DNA of 64,000 bases from Hoylesella buccalis ATCC 35310 (GCF_000177075.1 NZ_ADEG01000039.1:160059-224058); one strand, 5' to 3'. Shown: positions 19,136-28,276, counted from the stretch's first letter. Numbers and translations: made by a program. Notes: generated by a model not told the origin, from the sequence alone.

Positions 19136-19918
19136 ATGGCATACGATATCAGTGAGAAAGCGGAAATATCTCCCAAAGCGAAGATTGGAAACAATTGTAA
19201 AATCTACCCATTTGTCTATATCGAAGAAGATGTTGTGATAGGAGACAACTGTGTGATTTATCCCTTTGTCAGCATTTTGAAGGGAACTCGCCTGGGATCT
19301 AACAACACCGTGCATCAATGTTCGGTGATGGGAGCCCTTCCGCAGGACTTTGAATTCAAGGGAGAAGACACCGAGTTGATTATCGGAAACAACAACATCA
19401 TTCGTGAAAATGTCGTCATCAATCGGGCAACCCATGCGGGAGGACAGACCGTCATCGGCCATGACAACTTCTTGATGGAGGGAGCTCACATCTCACATGA
19501 CACCAAAGTGGGTAATCAATGTGTATTTGGATATGGAACAAAGATTGCCGGTGACTGTGAAATTGGCAACGGCGTGATTTTCAGTTCGAGTGTCATCGAG
19601 AATGCGAACACCCGAGTTGGCGACTACGCCATGATACAAGCTGGTACCACGTTCTATAAAGACGTTCCGCCATACATCATTGCCGGCGGTGTGCCAGTAA
19701 GCTATGGAGGTCCCAATAAGACGATGTTGGAAACGTATGGCATCACAGAAAAGGTTCAGAGTCACATAGCCAATGCGTATCGCCTGATATTCCATGGCCA
19801 AACAAGTGTGTTCGATGCGGTGCTGCAAGTAAAGGAACAAGTTCCCAGCAGTCCTGAAATTGAAAACATCATACGGTTCATTCAGGCTACAAAAGCAGGA
19901 ATCATCGGTAAACTTTAG
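19136..19918 (+). CDS. LpxA-like acyl-ACP:UDP-GlcNAc acyltransferase paralogue
   Basis: A 260-residue left-handed beta-helix protein with hexapeptide repeats and the LpxA C-terminal helices. Full-length alignment with E. coli LpxA from memory is gap-free around the active site: GALPQDFEFKGEDTELIIG and MEGAHISHDTKVGN keep the catalytic His pair (H122, H125). However the His at the H144 position is Asp (AGDCEIGN), and VHQFC of the H160 region has become VIENA. The canonical lpxA in Bacteroidetes lies in an lpxD-lpxC/fabZ-lpxA group, so this is probably a second copy whose sugar-nucleotide may differ (inference). Ends in a strong terminator. Confidence 0.78.
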   Translation: MAYDISEKAEISPKAKIGNNCKIYPFVYIEEDVVIGDNCVIYPFVSILKGTRLGSNNTVHQCSVMGALPQDFEFKGEDTELIIGNNNIIRENVVINRATHAGGQTVIGHDNFLMEGAHISHDTKVGNQCVFGYGTKIAGDCEIGNGVIFSSSVIENANTRVGDYAMIQAGTTFYKDVPPYIIAGGVPVSYGGPNKTMLETYGITEKVQSHIANAYRLIFHGQTSVFDAVLQVKEQVPSSPEIENIIRFIQATKAGIIGKL

Positions 19919-19947
19919 TTCGCACCGAACACATTTATATATAGAAT

Positions 19948-19984
19948 AGGATAGGTTGGCACAAAAGCTTTCCTATCCTTTTTT
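19948..19984 (+). terminator. terminator of the lpxA-like gene
   Basis: AGGATAGG (19948-19955) pairs with CCTATCCT (19972-19979) around a 16-base loop and is followed by a T run to 19984. The downstream arm overlaps the last codons of the convergent pdxT. Confidence 0.75.
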
Positions 19985-20545
19985 AATGATGTCAACAAAA
20001 TACTTGTGTACGCTTACGTCCTCATCCAGCTCGGGATGGAAGGCCGTAACCAGCTGATGACCTTGCCGAGCGGCGACAATGTGGCCGTTAACCGTTGCCA
20101 ATGCCTCGGCCTCGCCATATACTTGATTGATATAAGGGGCACGGATAAAGGTCATGGGGATATCGTTTTCAATGCCTTCGAATGAGGATACGGTACGAAA
20201 ACTGCCCAACTGTCTGCCATAGGCGTTGCGGCAAACGTCAATATCCATCGTGGAAATGCGTGAAGCTGCTTGCCCATTCTCTTGCTTTGCCAGCAGGATA
20301 AGTCCTGCGCAAGTGCCAAATACCGGCAATCCCTCATTGATTTCTCGCTGTATGGGTGTCAGTAAATCGAGGTCATGCAGCAACTTCACCACCGTAGTGC
20401 TCTCTCCGCCAGGAATAATCAGACCGTCTTTCGGCTGCTGCCAGTCGTCTTTGTTCCTCACTTCAAACGTGTCTACGCCCAAAGAACGGAGCATTCGTTC
20501 GTGTTCGACGAATGCTCCTTGTAATGCCAATATAGCTATTTTCAT
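19973..20545 (-). CDS. pdxT: pyridoxal 5'-phosphate synthase glutaminase subunit
   Basis: A 190-residue class I glutamine amidotransferase supplying ammonia to PdxS. The catalytic triad is visible: Cys in FGTCAGLILLA, and His and Glu in TAFHPELDED. IPGGESTT is the family signature near residue 50. It begins 4 bases after the pdxS stop, so the two are coupled. Length is normal. Its 3' end is shared with the terminator of the convergent lpxA-like gene. Confidence 0.96.
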   Translation of the reverse strand: MKIAILALQGAFVEHERMLRSLGVDTFEVRNKDDWQQPKDGLIIPGGESTTVVKLLHDLDLLTPIQREINEGLPVFGTCAGLILLAKQENGQAASRISTMDIDVCRNAYGRQLGSFRTVSSFEGIENDIPMTFIRAPYINQVYGEAEALATVNGHIVAARQGHQLVTAFHPELDEDVSVHKYFVDIIKKG

Positions 20546-20549
20546 CTGT

Positions 20550-21428
20550 TTACTTTCCTCTTTCGGCCATCAGCACTTCAATCTCGTGTTCGTTGATGCC
20601 CACCATGGCTTCACCAAGGTCTTCTGACAGCTCGGCCAACCGCTTCGCATCGTTGTAGTTGGTCACAGCTTGTACGATGGCAGCTGCGCGCTTGGCTGGA
20701 TTGCCCGATTTGAATATGCCCGAACCCACGAACACTCCTTCAGCTCCAAGTTGCATCATCAATGCGGCATCGGCAGGAGTTGCTACGCCACCAGCGGCAA
20801 AGTTCACCACTGGCAGCTTGCCGTTTTCGTGTACATACTGCACCAGTTCGTAGGGAACCTGCAATTGTTTGGCGGCCTCGTACAGCTCATCTTCAGCCAT
20901 AGAGGTAAGTCTTCTGATTTCAGCCTGCATCATGCGCATGTGCGTCACAGCCTGAACCACGTCGCCCGTACCTGGTTCTCCCTTGGTTCTAATCATGGTT
21001 GCGCCTTCAGCGATGCGTCTGAGCGCCTCACCAAGGTTCTTTGCACCGCACACAAAAGGTACGTCAAACTTGGTCTTGTCAATGTGATAGACATTGTCTG
21101 CGGGCGAGAGTACCTCGCTCTCATCGATGTAATCAATCTCAATGGCCTGCAAAATCTGGGCTTCAACGAAGTGTCCAATGCGGCATTTGGCCATCACTGG
21201 TATGCTTACGGCCTTCTGAATGCCCTTGATCATGTGCGGGTCGCTCATGCGCGAAACGCCACCTGCCGCGCGAATGTCGGCCGGTATGCGTTCGAGAGCC
21301 ATCACCGCACAGGCTCCGGCTTGTTCTGCGATACGTGCTTGCTCGGGTGTTGTAACGTCCATGATGACGCCTCCCTTGAGCATTTGTGCTAAATTACGAT
21401 TCAGTGTTTGTCTTTCAGTTGTTTTCAT
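20550..21428 (-). CDS. pdxS: pyridoxal 5'-phosphate synthase subunit
   Basis: A 292-residue TIM-barrel enzyme making PLP from ribose 5-phosphate, glyceraldehyde 3-phosphate and PdxT-derived ammonia. Catalytic lysines are in [10 protein letters not shown] and [15 protein letters not shown]; the phosphate loop is RTKGEPGTG and a second is [12 protein letters not shown]. Its ATG overlaps the TGA of the upstream kinase-AraC fusion as ATGA (21425-21428), the classic layout for translational coupling. DXP-independent PLP synthesis is therefore present. Confidence 0.97.
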   Translation of the reverse strand: MKTTERQTLNRNLAQMLKGGVIMDVTTPEQARIAEQAGACAVMALERIPADIRAAGGVSRMSDPHMIKGIQKAVSIPVMAKCRIGHFVEAQILQAIEIDYIDESEVLSPADNVYHIDKTKFDVPFVCGAKNLGEALRRIAEGATMIRTKGEPGTGDVVQAVTHMRMMQAEIRRLTSMAEDELYEAAKQLQVPYELVQYVHENGKLPVVNFAAGGVATPADAALMMQLGAEGVFVGSGIFKSGNPAKRAAAIVQAVTNYNDAKRLAELSEDLGEAMVGINEHEIEVLMAERGK

Positions 21429-22498
21429 TTTATTTGTTTTTGTCGGTAAATACTAGGTGTTGAGTTTCCCATCTTCTTGAAAAACTTCGTGAAATGCGAC
21501 TGTGAGTTGAACCCCAGCGCATACGCTATCTCTTGAACGGTCTTGCTGGTGGTGTCCAACAAGAACTTGCTTTCGTGAAAAACGTGTTCATCGATGAGGG
21601 TCTTCGGCGTTTTCTGCACGATGCGTTTGGTCACCTGTCCCAGGTAACGGGGACTCACGTTCAGCATGTCGGCATAGAACCGCACATCATTGTTGGTGGC
21701 ATAATGTGTCGATACGGCTTTCATGAACGCGTTGAGCAGCTCGCTTCCCCGTCCTTTCAGTTCGCCCATCTCGCTCATCTGCTGATGAATGTAAGCGTTG
21801 CCTCTGCTGATGGCCTCTCTGAAATCATCCGTTTCGCCCAGAAAATAGGCGATGGCCGAGGTCAGGTTGCTGCCCAATCCGTGTGCGTTGGTTTGCCAAA
21901 GGGTGGGCGAGGGCTCCACGTGTATGTCGCCATCTTGCTGCCATGCGATGAAATCGTGGTCGTCGCCGCTGTGCAACAGCACGGCCCGGCACCCCATGTT
22001 CAACAGCTTTCTCATGCCGTTGACGATGTCGTCGTGGGTCTTGAGCGGACTGTTCAGCAAGTAGGCTGCGTCGTTTTGCTTCAAGATAACCAGCGAGCAT
22101 AGCGGCAACAGCTTGGTCTTGACGCTGTCAATCATCTCTGGTGGCATCAGCAGGTCGCCCTGGCTTGACGTCACCACCGGGTCGTAGATGAGTTTCAGTG
22201 GTTGGCGTTTCGCCAAAATGCTCACCACGTTCTCCAGCGTCTTTACGTTGCGAACCATACCAACTTTCACCACCGAGGGCTTGATGTCATCGACAAGCGC
22301 TTCCACCTGTTCTGCCACGATGTCGGCCGGGATGTCGTAAAAGCGCTGGATGCCAAGCGTGTTCTGCATGGTGATTGACGTGATGACCGACACGGCATAT
22401 CCGCCCAAGGACGTAATGACCTTGATGTCGGCCTGGATTCCGGCGCCCCCAGAACCGTCAGAACCGGTGATTGTCAATATCGTGTTGCGCTGTTTCAT
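21425..22498 (-). CDS. ThiD/PdxK-like kinase domain fused to an AraC-type DNA-binding domain
   Basis: A 357-residue two-domain protein. Residues about 1-250 match the ThiD (hydroxymethylpyrimidine/pyridoxine kinase) fold: [26 protein letters not shown], and [13 protein letters not shown]. The usual THGTGCT catalytic motif reads AHGLGSN, so the catalytic Cys position is Ser. Residues about 255-357 are an AraC helix-turn-helix pair: [19 protein letters not shown] and [20 protein letters not shown]. Start ATG 22498 is preferred; the frame is open further up but the promoter lies there. It overlaps pdxS by 4 bases. Inference: a B6- or pyrimidine-vitamer sensing regulator of its own operon, rather than a working kinase. 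Database labels would read ThiD. Confidence 0.88.
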   Translation of the reverse strand: MKQRNTILTITGSDGSGGAGIQADIKVITSLGGYAVSVITSITMQNTLGIQRFYDIPADIVAEQVEALVDDIKPSVVKVGMVRNVKTLENVVSILAKRQPLKLIYDPVVTSSQGDLLMPPEMIDSVKTKLLPLCSLVILKQNDAAYLLNSPLKTHDDIVNGMRKLLNMGCRAVLLHSGDDHDFIAWQQDGDIHVEPSPTLWQTNAHGLGSNLTSAIAYFLGETDDFREAISRGNAYIHQQMSEMGELKGRGSELLNAFMKAVSTHYATNNDVRFYADMLNVSPRYLGQVTKRIVQKTPKTLIDEHVFHESKFLLDTTSKTVQEIAYALGFNSQSHFTKFFKKMGNSTPSIYRQKQIK

Positions 22499-22548
22499 GC
22501 TATGTCGGCCCCTGATGGCGTGGCACCATGTGCGCCGTTTGTTAGATA

Positions 22549-22579
22549 CAAAGGAAAACAAAAAAAGCGAGTTGTACAA
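22549..22579 (-). promoter_or_regulatory. promoter of the kinase-AraC/pdxS/pdxT operon
   Basis: Minus strand: TTTG (22579-22576), 19-base spacer, TTCCTTTG (22556-22549). The -7 box deviates from TAnnTTTG at one base. The start would be near 22541, giving a leader of about 40 bases. Confidence 0.6.
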
Positions 22580-23320
22580 ATATTGTTCTCATTATGACAA
22601 TGAAAAGGTTGTTTTGTGCAAGTCGTAACCCTGCGAGCAAGATGAAATTTTCTTGACAAAGCCTTCTTCATAACTCGCGTATTCGCAGCCTCACGCCCCT
22701 TTGCTCACAAATACGGCCAGGATTTCGCATGTTTGTAAGACGCTTGTGTTCAGCGGGTTATCTGTTTTGTCAAGGCTTCTTACTTTCTATAGCTATGCTT
22801 TTACTTTCCAATAGCATAGCTTTTGCCCGTCAAACACATTGCTTTAATCGGTCAATGGCATGGCTATTTTCGATAAAAAGTGCATAAAAGTGGAGAAAAA
22901 GCATATAGATTGGCCCTAAAAGTGCATGAACACCCTGCCAAAACTCTCGTCACTGCATCTGAATCACCCTGTTCTTTTTCTAGAAGAAGCGTTCGTGAAG
23001 TGTTAAAAATCGGTTGGTTTTCTTGACAAAATCAAGTTTTAGAAAATTATAAATCAGCAGGGTTAAATCGTCTTGTCGATAACCAAATTTGCTCATCCGT
23101 GCTGTTCTTGGCAAAATGGATCAATGGAAAACATGGGCTGGTAGAGCGGCAATACAGGTCAATGGTAGTCAATAGAAGGGGTGGATCAGAACTTTCAGCA
23201 AAGAATGATTGATAGCTTAAATGACAGTTCCGGAAACACGATGAAGACAGTATGGGCATAGCTTGCGTCTACCCCTGTATTCCTCCTTCACAGAAATGGA
23301 CGTTAATTGTAGTTAAACCG
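22580..23320. other. long intergenic stretch between pdx operon and ftsX
   Basis: About 740 bases between divergent promoters. Contains repeat element C, a further TTTTCTTGACAAA at about 23,021-23,033, and no convincing gene. Short frames here change strand and lack recognisable signals. Confidence 0.55.
22650..22930. repeat. composite intergenic repeat element C
   Basis: Same order as element A. Hairpin module: TTCTTGACAA (22650-22659), GCGTATT (22677-22683) facing AATACGG (22710-22716), then GTTTGTAAG. Array: units start at 22790, 22812, 22834, 22856 and 22878, exactly 22 bases apart, with weaker ones to 22930. Core words are CTATGCTTTT, CATAGCTTTTG, CATTGCTTT and CATGGCTATTTT. Confidence 0.7.
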
Positions 23321-23351
23321 TTGCTATATCGCTGTTTTTTTTGTTCCTTTG
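23321..23351 (+). promoter_or_regulatory. promoter of the ftsX operon
   Basis: GTTG (23321-23324), 19-base spacer, TTCCTTTG (23344-23351), 33 bases before the ftsX ATG. Same TTCCTTTG variant as the divergent pdx operon promoter. Confidence 0.55.
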
Positions 23352-23383
23352 CAACAAATTTGGTGTATTATATCCGTATCGGA

Positions 23384-24265
23384 ATGGGAAAAAAACGAAA
23401 TAGAACCAGTAGTCATCGTGGGCTACAGGCCGTTACTCTTTGTATTAGCACAGCCTTGGTGCTTATTTTATTGGGATTGGTTGTGTTTTCAACGCTCACC
23501 GGCAGGAATCTTTCTTCGTATGTCAAGGAGAATTTGGTGGTGCAGCTGATTTTGGAAAATGACATGACAAATCCTGAAGCTCAGAAGATTTGTGCCGACA
23601 TCAAGAAGCGACCTTATATCAAACGCTTGGATTATATTAGTAAAGAGCAGGCCCTCAAGGAGATTACGGCGGCCATGGGAAGTGACCCTTCCGAGTTTAC
23701 CGATGGTGAGAACCCATGTCCTGCCTCCATCGAGGTGACACTCAGGTCGAATTATGCCAATAATGATTCGTTGAAATGGATTACCGACGAATTGAAGAAA
23801 TATCCCAAAGTCAATCAGATTAATTATCAGAAAGAGCTGATAGACAGCGTCAACCGCAACCTGGCTAAGACGGGTTTGGTGATGTTGGTGTTAGCCATTT
23901 TGCTGACTATCGTATCATTCTCGCTGATTAACAATACCGTTCGGCTGGACATCTACGCACGGCGATTCTCCATACACACCATGAAACTCGTGGGTGCCTC
24001 ATGGAGCTTCATCCGCCGACCGTTTGTCAACCGTGCGATATGGATAGGTTTGATAGCCGGCTTGATAGCTAATACCGTGCTGGCTGCATGTATCTATGGT
24101 TTGTATATCTCTGAACCTGACATCTTGAGCGTTGTGACATGGCGTGACATGGCCGTTACAGCGGCCGTGGTGTTCTTGTTCGGCATCATCATTACGGCCA
24201 TCTGCGCACATATTTCCGTGAACAAGTTTTTGCGGATGAAGGCTGGTGAATTGTATAACATCTAA
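23384..24265 (+). CDS. ftsX: cell division protein FtsX
   Basis: A 293-residue inner-membrane protein with four membrane helices: one near 25-45, then a periplasmic domain to about 175, then three more. The ABC3-permease part has RLDIYARRFSIHTMKLVGAS, the FtsX signature near the third helix. With the ATPase FtsE, encoded elsewhere, it activates peptidoglycan hydrolases at the division site. ATG 23384 is chosen because it follows the promoter and gives a normal basic N-terminus; the frame runs open upstream to 23252. First gene of an operon with DUF3098, uppP, truB, queA and folK. Confidence 0.93.
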   Translation: MGKKRNRTSSHRGLQAVTLCISTALVLILLGLVVFSTLTGRNLSSYVKENLVVQLILENDMTNPEAQKICADIKKRPYIKRLDYISKEQALKEITAAMGSDPSEFTDGENPCPASIEVTLRSNYANNDSLKWITDELKKYPKVNQINYQKELIDSVNRNLAKTGLVMLVLAILLTIVSFSLINNTVRLDIYARRFSIHTMKLVGASWSFIRRPFVNRAIWIGLIAGLIANTVLAACIYGLYISEPDILSVVTWRDMAVTAAVVFLFGIIITAICAHISVNKFLRMKAGELYNI

Positions 24266-24319
24266 ATAAATAAACTCGCAATCATATCGTCATGCACAGG
24301 ATATGCGATATTCTGACGC

Positions 24320-24580
24320 ATGGCAAAATCAATCAATAAGATGGATAGAAGAAACTTCGCATTCGACAAGGTCAACTTCATATTGTTGGCTGTCGGTATG
24401 ATGATTGTCATCATTGGCTTCCTCCTGATGAGTGGAGGAGGCTCTACAGAAACGACATACAATCCGGACATCTTCAGCGTTCGCCGCATCAAGGTGGCTC
24501 CGGTGGTATGTTTCATTGGCTTTGTGTCAATGATTTATGCCATTGTTCGTAGGCCCAAGGATCAGCATATTGAAGAATAA
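24320..24580 (+). CDS. DUF3098 small membrane protein
   Basis: An 86-residue protein with two membrane helices (about 19-38 and 58-76) and the family features FAFDKVNFILLAVGM, the short loop TTYNPDIFSVRRIKVAP and RRPKD at the end. The family is specific to Bacteroidetes and of unknown function. It lies 54 bases after ftsX and its TAA directly abuts the uppP ATG; this neighbourhood is typical for the family, suggesting a role in envelope building. Confidence 0.9.
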   Translation: MAKSINKMDRRNFAFDKVNFILLAVGMMIVIIGFLLMSGGGSTETTYNPDIFSVRRIKVAPVVCFIGFVSMIYAIVRRPKDQHIEE

Positions 24581-25432
24581 ATGAGCATTATAGAAACCAT
24601 CATTCTTGCAATCGTTGAGGGGTTGACAGAATTTTTGCCCGTGTCTTCAACGGGACACATGATTATCACGCGCGACTTGTTGGGCATGGAGGCCAACGAT
24701 CCGTTTATCAATGCCTTCATTGTCATCATTCAGTTTGGTGCCATCCTGTCGGTTGTGACGCTCTACTGGAAGCGATTCTTCCGGCTCGACCACACACCTG
24801 CACCGGCAGAAAGTACGCCAGTCAGGGCTTTCTTGCACAAATGGGACTTTTACTGGAAGCTGTTAGTAGCCTTCATACCAGCCGCTGTCATCGGATTGCT
24901 GGCTAACCATCTGATTGAAAAGATGTTGGGAAGCGTCGTGGTGGTTGCGGTGATGTTGGTGATTGGTGGTGTTTTCATGTTGTTTTGCGACCGCCTGTTC
25001 AATCATGGAAGCGAATCAACGCCGCTGACAGAGAAGAGAGCTTTGCGGGTAGGACTGTTCCAATGCATTGCCATGATACCAGGTGTCTCGCGATCGATGG
25101 CCACCATCGTGGGTGGAATGGCGCAAGGACTGACGCGCAAACGTGCGGCCGAGTTCTCGTTCTTTTTGGCTGTGCCCACCATGTTCGCCGCTACCTGTCT
25201 TGATGTGTTTAAGTTAATCAAGAATGGAGGTGTGGAAGCCTTGTCCGCACATGTGCCCACTTTGCTGCTGGGCAGTGGTGTTGCCTTCGTCGTAGCGTTG
25301 CTGGCCATGAAATGGTTTGTGGCTTTCCTCACCAAATATGGCTTCAAAGCCTTTGGCGTATATCGCATCATTGTCGGCGGTGCCATCTTGATTTGGCTGA
25401 TGATGGGACATCAGTTGGCGATGGTGGATTAG
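24581..25432 (+). CDS. uppP: undecaprenyl-diphosphatase
   Basis: A 283-residue inner-membrane phosphatase (BacA family) recycling undecaprenyl diphosphate to the lipid carrier used for peptidoglycan and O-antigen. Signature motifs are EGLTEFLPVSSTGHMII (catalytic Glu region) and PGVSRSMATI near residue 170. About eight membrane helices are predicted. Starts on the base after the DUF3098 stop. Confidence 0.96.
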   Translation: MSIIETIILAIVEGLTEFLPVSSTGHMIITRDLLGMEANDPFINAFIVIIQFGAILSVVTLYWKRFFRLDHTPAPAESTPVRAFLHKWDFYWKLLVAFIPAAVIGLLANHLIEKMLGSVVVVAVMLVIGGVFMLFCDRLFNHGSESTPLTEKRALRVGLFQCIAMIPGVSRSMATIVGGMAQGLTRKRAAEFSFFLAVPTMFAATCLDVFKLIKNGGVEALSAHVPTLLLGSGVAFVVALLAMKWFVAFLTKYGFKAFGVYRIIVGGAILIWLMMGHQLAMVD

Positions 25433-25612
25433 CTGACAAGTTGACGAGTTAACCAGTTGACGAGCAGATAGTTCATACATCATGAGTACATCACTCGTAA
25501 ACAAACAAAAAACAACTCACAAACTCAAATACTTGTAAACTCATCAACTTATTAACTCCCAAACTCATCAACTTAAAAACTCATTAACTCATAAACTCAA
25601 AGCAACCACACC
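25433..25612. repeat. AACTCATCAACTTA / GTTGACGAG inverted low-complexity repeat
   Basis: The first half is GCTGACAAGTTGACGAG followed by TTAACCAGTTGACGAG (25434-25466). The second half (about 25515-25600) repeats AAACTCATCAACTT, TTAACTCCC and AAACTCATTAACTC at 9- and 18-base spacing, which are complementary to the first. The block lies inside the operon between uppP and truB and may form a large stem-loop in the message. A shorter version precedes the lpxA-like gene at 19,010-19,135. Confidence 0.55.
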
Positions 25613-26323
25613 GTGAACTTTTATACAGGAGAAATATTTGCCATTGACAAGCCTTATGGCATGACCAGCTTTGGTGCTTTGGCCCATGTGCGGTATGTCA
25701 TATCTCGCAAGCTGGGCATCAAACGAATAAAAATAGGTCATGCCGGCACGTTGGATCCATTAGCCACGGGGGTGTTGGTGTTGTGTACAGGGAAAGCAAC
25801 CAAGCAAATTGAGCAGTTGCAGGCACACGATAAGGAATATACTTGCACGCTCCAGTTGGGGGCAACCACTGCGAGTTACGATAAAGAACACGAGGTTAAT
25901 CAGACATTCCCAACCGAACACATCACACGCGAGCGTATTGATGAGGCACTGAAACAGTTTGTTGGCGACATTCAACAAACCCCACCAACCTTCAGTGCGT
26001 GCAAGGTAGACGGCGAACGGTCATACAATTTGCGTCGCGCAGGCGAGGAAGTGGTGCTCAAACCGAAAAGCGTCAGAATTGACGAGATAGAGGTGATGGA
26101 TTTTGACCCAACGACCATGCTGCTCCAGTTGCGTGTCGTTTGTGGTAAAGGAACGTATATCAGAGCCCTGGCTCGTGACCTGGGACGCGCTTTGGACAGT
26201 GGGGCATACCTCACAGCACTGCGCCGGACCCGAGTGGGGGCTATCAAAGTAGAAAACAGTATTAACTTCGACCACTTCAAGGAGTGGTTGGATCAACAAG
26301 AAATAGACGAAAAACACCAATAA
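25613..26323 (+). CDS. truB: tRNA pseudouridine(55) synthase
   Basis: A 236-residue enzyme forming pseudouridine 55 in the T loop of tRNA. The motif GHAGTLDPLATGVLVL carries the catalytic Asp; IDKPYGMTSF and TPPTFSACKVDGERSYNLR are also conserved, and KGTYIRALARDLG is the second signature. GTG start at 25613, directly after the A/T-rich repeat. It lacks the long PUA tail, as in many Bacteroidetes. One base separates its stop from queA. Confidence 0.95.
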   Translation: MNFYTGEIFAIDKPYGMTSFGALAHVRYVISRKLGIKRIKIGHAGTLDPLATGVLVLCTGKATKQIEQLQAHDKEYTCTLQLGATTASYDKEHEVNQTFPTEHITRERIDEALKQFVGDIQQTPPTFSACKVDGERSYNLRRAGEEVVLKPKSVRIDEIEVMDFDPTTMLLQLRVVCGKGTYIRALARDLGRALDSGAYLTALRRTRVGAIKVENSINFDHFKEWLDQQEIDEKHQ

Positions 26324-27490
26324 ATGAAACTATCACAATTCAAATTCAATTTACCGGAAGAGCTTGTTGCTCTGTATCCTCATAGTGTTTACCATGAGAT
26401 AGTGGATGACAAAGGAGAAAAGCATCTCTCCCGAATGACGCGTCGTGACGAATCTCGATTGATGGTCTTGCATCGTAAGTCACAGACTATTGATATGTTC
26501 CAGAAGAACAAAAAGGGCAAACCTGTAGAGGGGCAGTATTTGGAGTTCCGTCATGTACTCGACTATTTTGATGAAGGTGACACGTTCATCTTCAATGATA
26601 CAAAAGTATTTCCTGCCCGCTTGTATGGAACAAAGGAAAAAACGGATGCTAAGATAGAGGTCTTTCTCTTACGCGAGCTCAATCGTGAAATGCGCCTGTG
26701 GGACGTGTTGGTAGAGCCTGCACGTAAGATACGCATTGGTAACAAGTTGTTCTTTGATGAAAGCGGAACCATGGTTGCTGAGGTAATCGATAACACCACG
26801 AGCCGTGGGCGAACGCTTCGTTTTCTTTATGACTGTCCTCATGAGGAGTTCAAGCGAGAACTTTTTGCGCTCGGTGAGGCACCCTTGCCTCGTTATATCC
26901 TCAACCAGCGTGAGGTTCCGCATGCCGATGCGCACGACATGGAAGATTTCCAAACCATCTTCGCCAAGAATGAAGGAGCCGTAACTGCCGCCGCTACTGG
27001 TCTGCATGTCAGCCGGGAGATGATGAAACGGATGGAGATCAAGGGCATTCACTTTGCTTATATCACCCTGCATTGTGGCCTCAGTGCGTTCAATAACATT
27101 GAGGTGGAAGACCTGACGAAGCATAAGATGGACTCTGAGCCGATGAAGATAGATGCTCAGGCCTGCAAGATTGTCAACAAAGCAAAGCAAGAAGGGCATC
27201 GTGTTTGTGCCGTTGGGACAAGCGTTGTCAAGGCAACTGAAACGGCTGTCGGTACAGATGGCTTGCTGAAAGAGTATGATGGCTGGACCAGCAAGTTCAT
27301 CTTCCCACCATACGACTTTGGCCTGGCTGATACGATGATTGCCAATTTCTATCACAGTATGTCGCCTTTGCTCATGGAAACAGCTGCGTTTGGTGGATAT
27401 GAGCTGGTGATGGAAGCCTACAACCTGGCCGTGAAGCATGGTTATAAGTTTGGGTGTTACGGCGATTCACTCTTGATTTTGGACGATTGA
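26324..27490 (+). CDS. queA: S-adenosylmethionine:tRNA ribosyltransferase-isomerase
   Basis: A 388-residue enzyme converting preQ1 in tRNA to epoxyqueuosine with the ribosyl part of SAM. Core motifs: [10 protein letters not shown] near the start, [19 protein letters not shown], and [21 protein letters not shown] followed by HCGLSAF near the middle (binding loop). It is somewhat longer than the E. coli protein, with an insertion after residue 20 that I recall from Bacteroidetes versions. The ATG follows the truB stop immediately. Confidence 0.95.
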   Translation: MKLSQFKFNLPEELVALYPHSVYHEIVDDKGEKHLSRMTRRDESRLMVLHRKSQTIDMFQKNKKGKPVEGQYLEFRHVLDYFDEGDTFIFNDTKVFPARLYGTKEKTDAKIEVFLLRELNREMRLWDVLVEPARKIRIGNKLFFDESGTMVAEVIDNTTSRGRTLRFLYDCPHEEFKRELFALGEAPLPRYILNQREVPHADAHDMEDFQTIFAKNEGAVTAAATGLHVSREMMKRMEIKGIHFAYITLHCGLSAFNNIEVEDLTKHKMDSEPMKIDAQACKIVNKAKQEGHRVCAVGTSVVKATETAVGTDGLLKEYDGWTSKFIFPPYDFGLADTMIANFYHSMSPLLMETAAFGGYELVMEAYNLAVKHGYKFGCYGDSLLILDD

Positions 27491-27511
27491 TAGCTGTTAT
27501 AGGCGCGCAAA

Positions 27512-27937
27512 ATGACTAAAGAGCATATCGTTTACCTCGCACTTGGTGCCAATCTGGGTGACAGGCGGCGAGCCATTCGCCAAGCTATTGTAAGAATAGC
27601 AGAACAGATTGGTCCCGTAGAACGCCAATCTTCGCTCTACGAAACACAGCCATGGGGATTCTCATCGCCCCATGCTTTCATCAATGCTTGCATCTGTTGT
27701 CGCACCACCATGAGTCCGATTCAGGTATTAAGAGCAACCCAGAGAATCGAGAAAGAGATGGGGCGAGTAGAGAAGACACACGATGAAGTTTACCAAGACC
27801 GCTGCATTGACATCGACATCTTGTTGTTTGACCATCTCAACATCCAAACACCCGAACTCACGATTCCACATCCATTGATGCATGAGCGCGAGTTTGTGAT
27901 GGTTCCTTTGCGTGAGATACTCAAAGAAGGAGAATAA
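27512..27937 (+). CDS. folK: 2-amino-4-hydroxy-6-hydroxymethyldihydropteridine diphosphokinase
   Basis: A 141-residue HPPK enzyme of folate synthesis transferring pyrophosphate from ATP to the pterin. Motifs: LALGANLGDRRRAI, SLYETQPWGF, FINACICCRT, and the DRCIDIDILLFD metal-binding Asp pair, ending in PHPLMHEREFVMVPL. Last gene of the ftsX operon; 21 bases after queA. Convergent with rpsO. Confidence 0.95.
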   Translation: MTKEHIVYLALGANLGDRRRAIRQAIVRIAEQIGPVERQSSLYETQPWGFSSPHAFINACICCRTTMSPIQVLRATQRIEKEMGRVEKTHDEVYQDRCIDIDILLFDHLNIQTPELTIPHPLMHEREFVMVPLREILKEGE

Positions 27938-27942
27938 ACAAA

Positions 27943-27975
27943 AGTAGGAGAAAACAAAAGTTGTTTCCTCCTACT
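27943..27975 (-). terminator. terminator between folK and rpsO
   Basis: AGTAGGAG (27943-27950) pairs with CTCCTACT (27968-27975). In the rpsO direction the stem is followed by TTTTGTTTA; in the folK direction there is no T tract, so it mainly serves rpsO. Confidence 0.6.
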
Positions 27976-28006
27976 CCATTCCTTAAGCTAAATAGCACGT
28001 TACGTT

Positions 28007-28276
28007 TTATCGACGCAAGCCAAGAGCCTTGATGATAGCACGATAACGCTCAATGTCATTATCATACAGATAATCGAGCAAAGAACGACGCTTACCTACC
28101 AATTTGGTCAATGAACGTGCAGTGTTATGATCTTTACGGTGCTTCTTAAGGTGCTCCGTCAAGTGGGAAATACGGTATGAGAACAATGCTATCTGGCTCT
28201 CAGCAGAACCAGTATCAGAGTTAGACTTTCCGTACTGTCCAAAGATCTCTTCTTTTTTTGCTTTGTCTAAATACAT
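28007..28276 (-). CDS. rpsO: 30S ribosomal protein S15
   Basis: An 89-residue ribosomal protein binding 16S rRNA in the central domain. Conserved core: [24 protein letters not shown] and HSRRSLL-like stretch read here as [15 protein letters not shown]. Normal length. Upstream, CAAAGGTA (28324-28331; TACCTTTG on the minus strand) is a good -7 box, though no TTTG stands at the right distance. Divergent from typA. Confidence 0.96.
   Translation of the reverse strand: MYLDKAKKEEIFGQYGKSNSDTGSAESQIALFSYRISHLTEHLKKHRKDHNTARSLTKLVGKRRSLLDYLYDNDIERYRAIIKALGLRR

Noticed and set aside
22499..22580. TPP riboswitch before the ThiD-like gene
   Set aside because: The leader is only about 40 bases from the predicted start and lacks the conserved CTGAGA and pyrophosphate-helix sequences.
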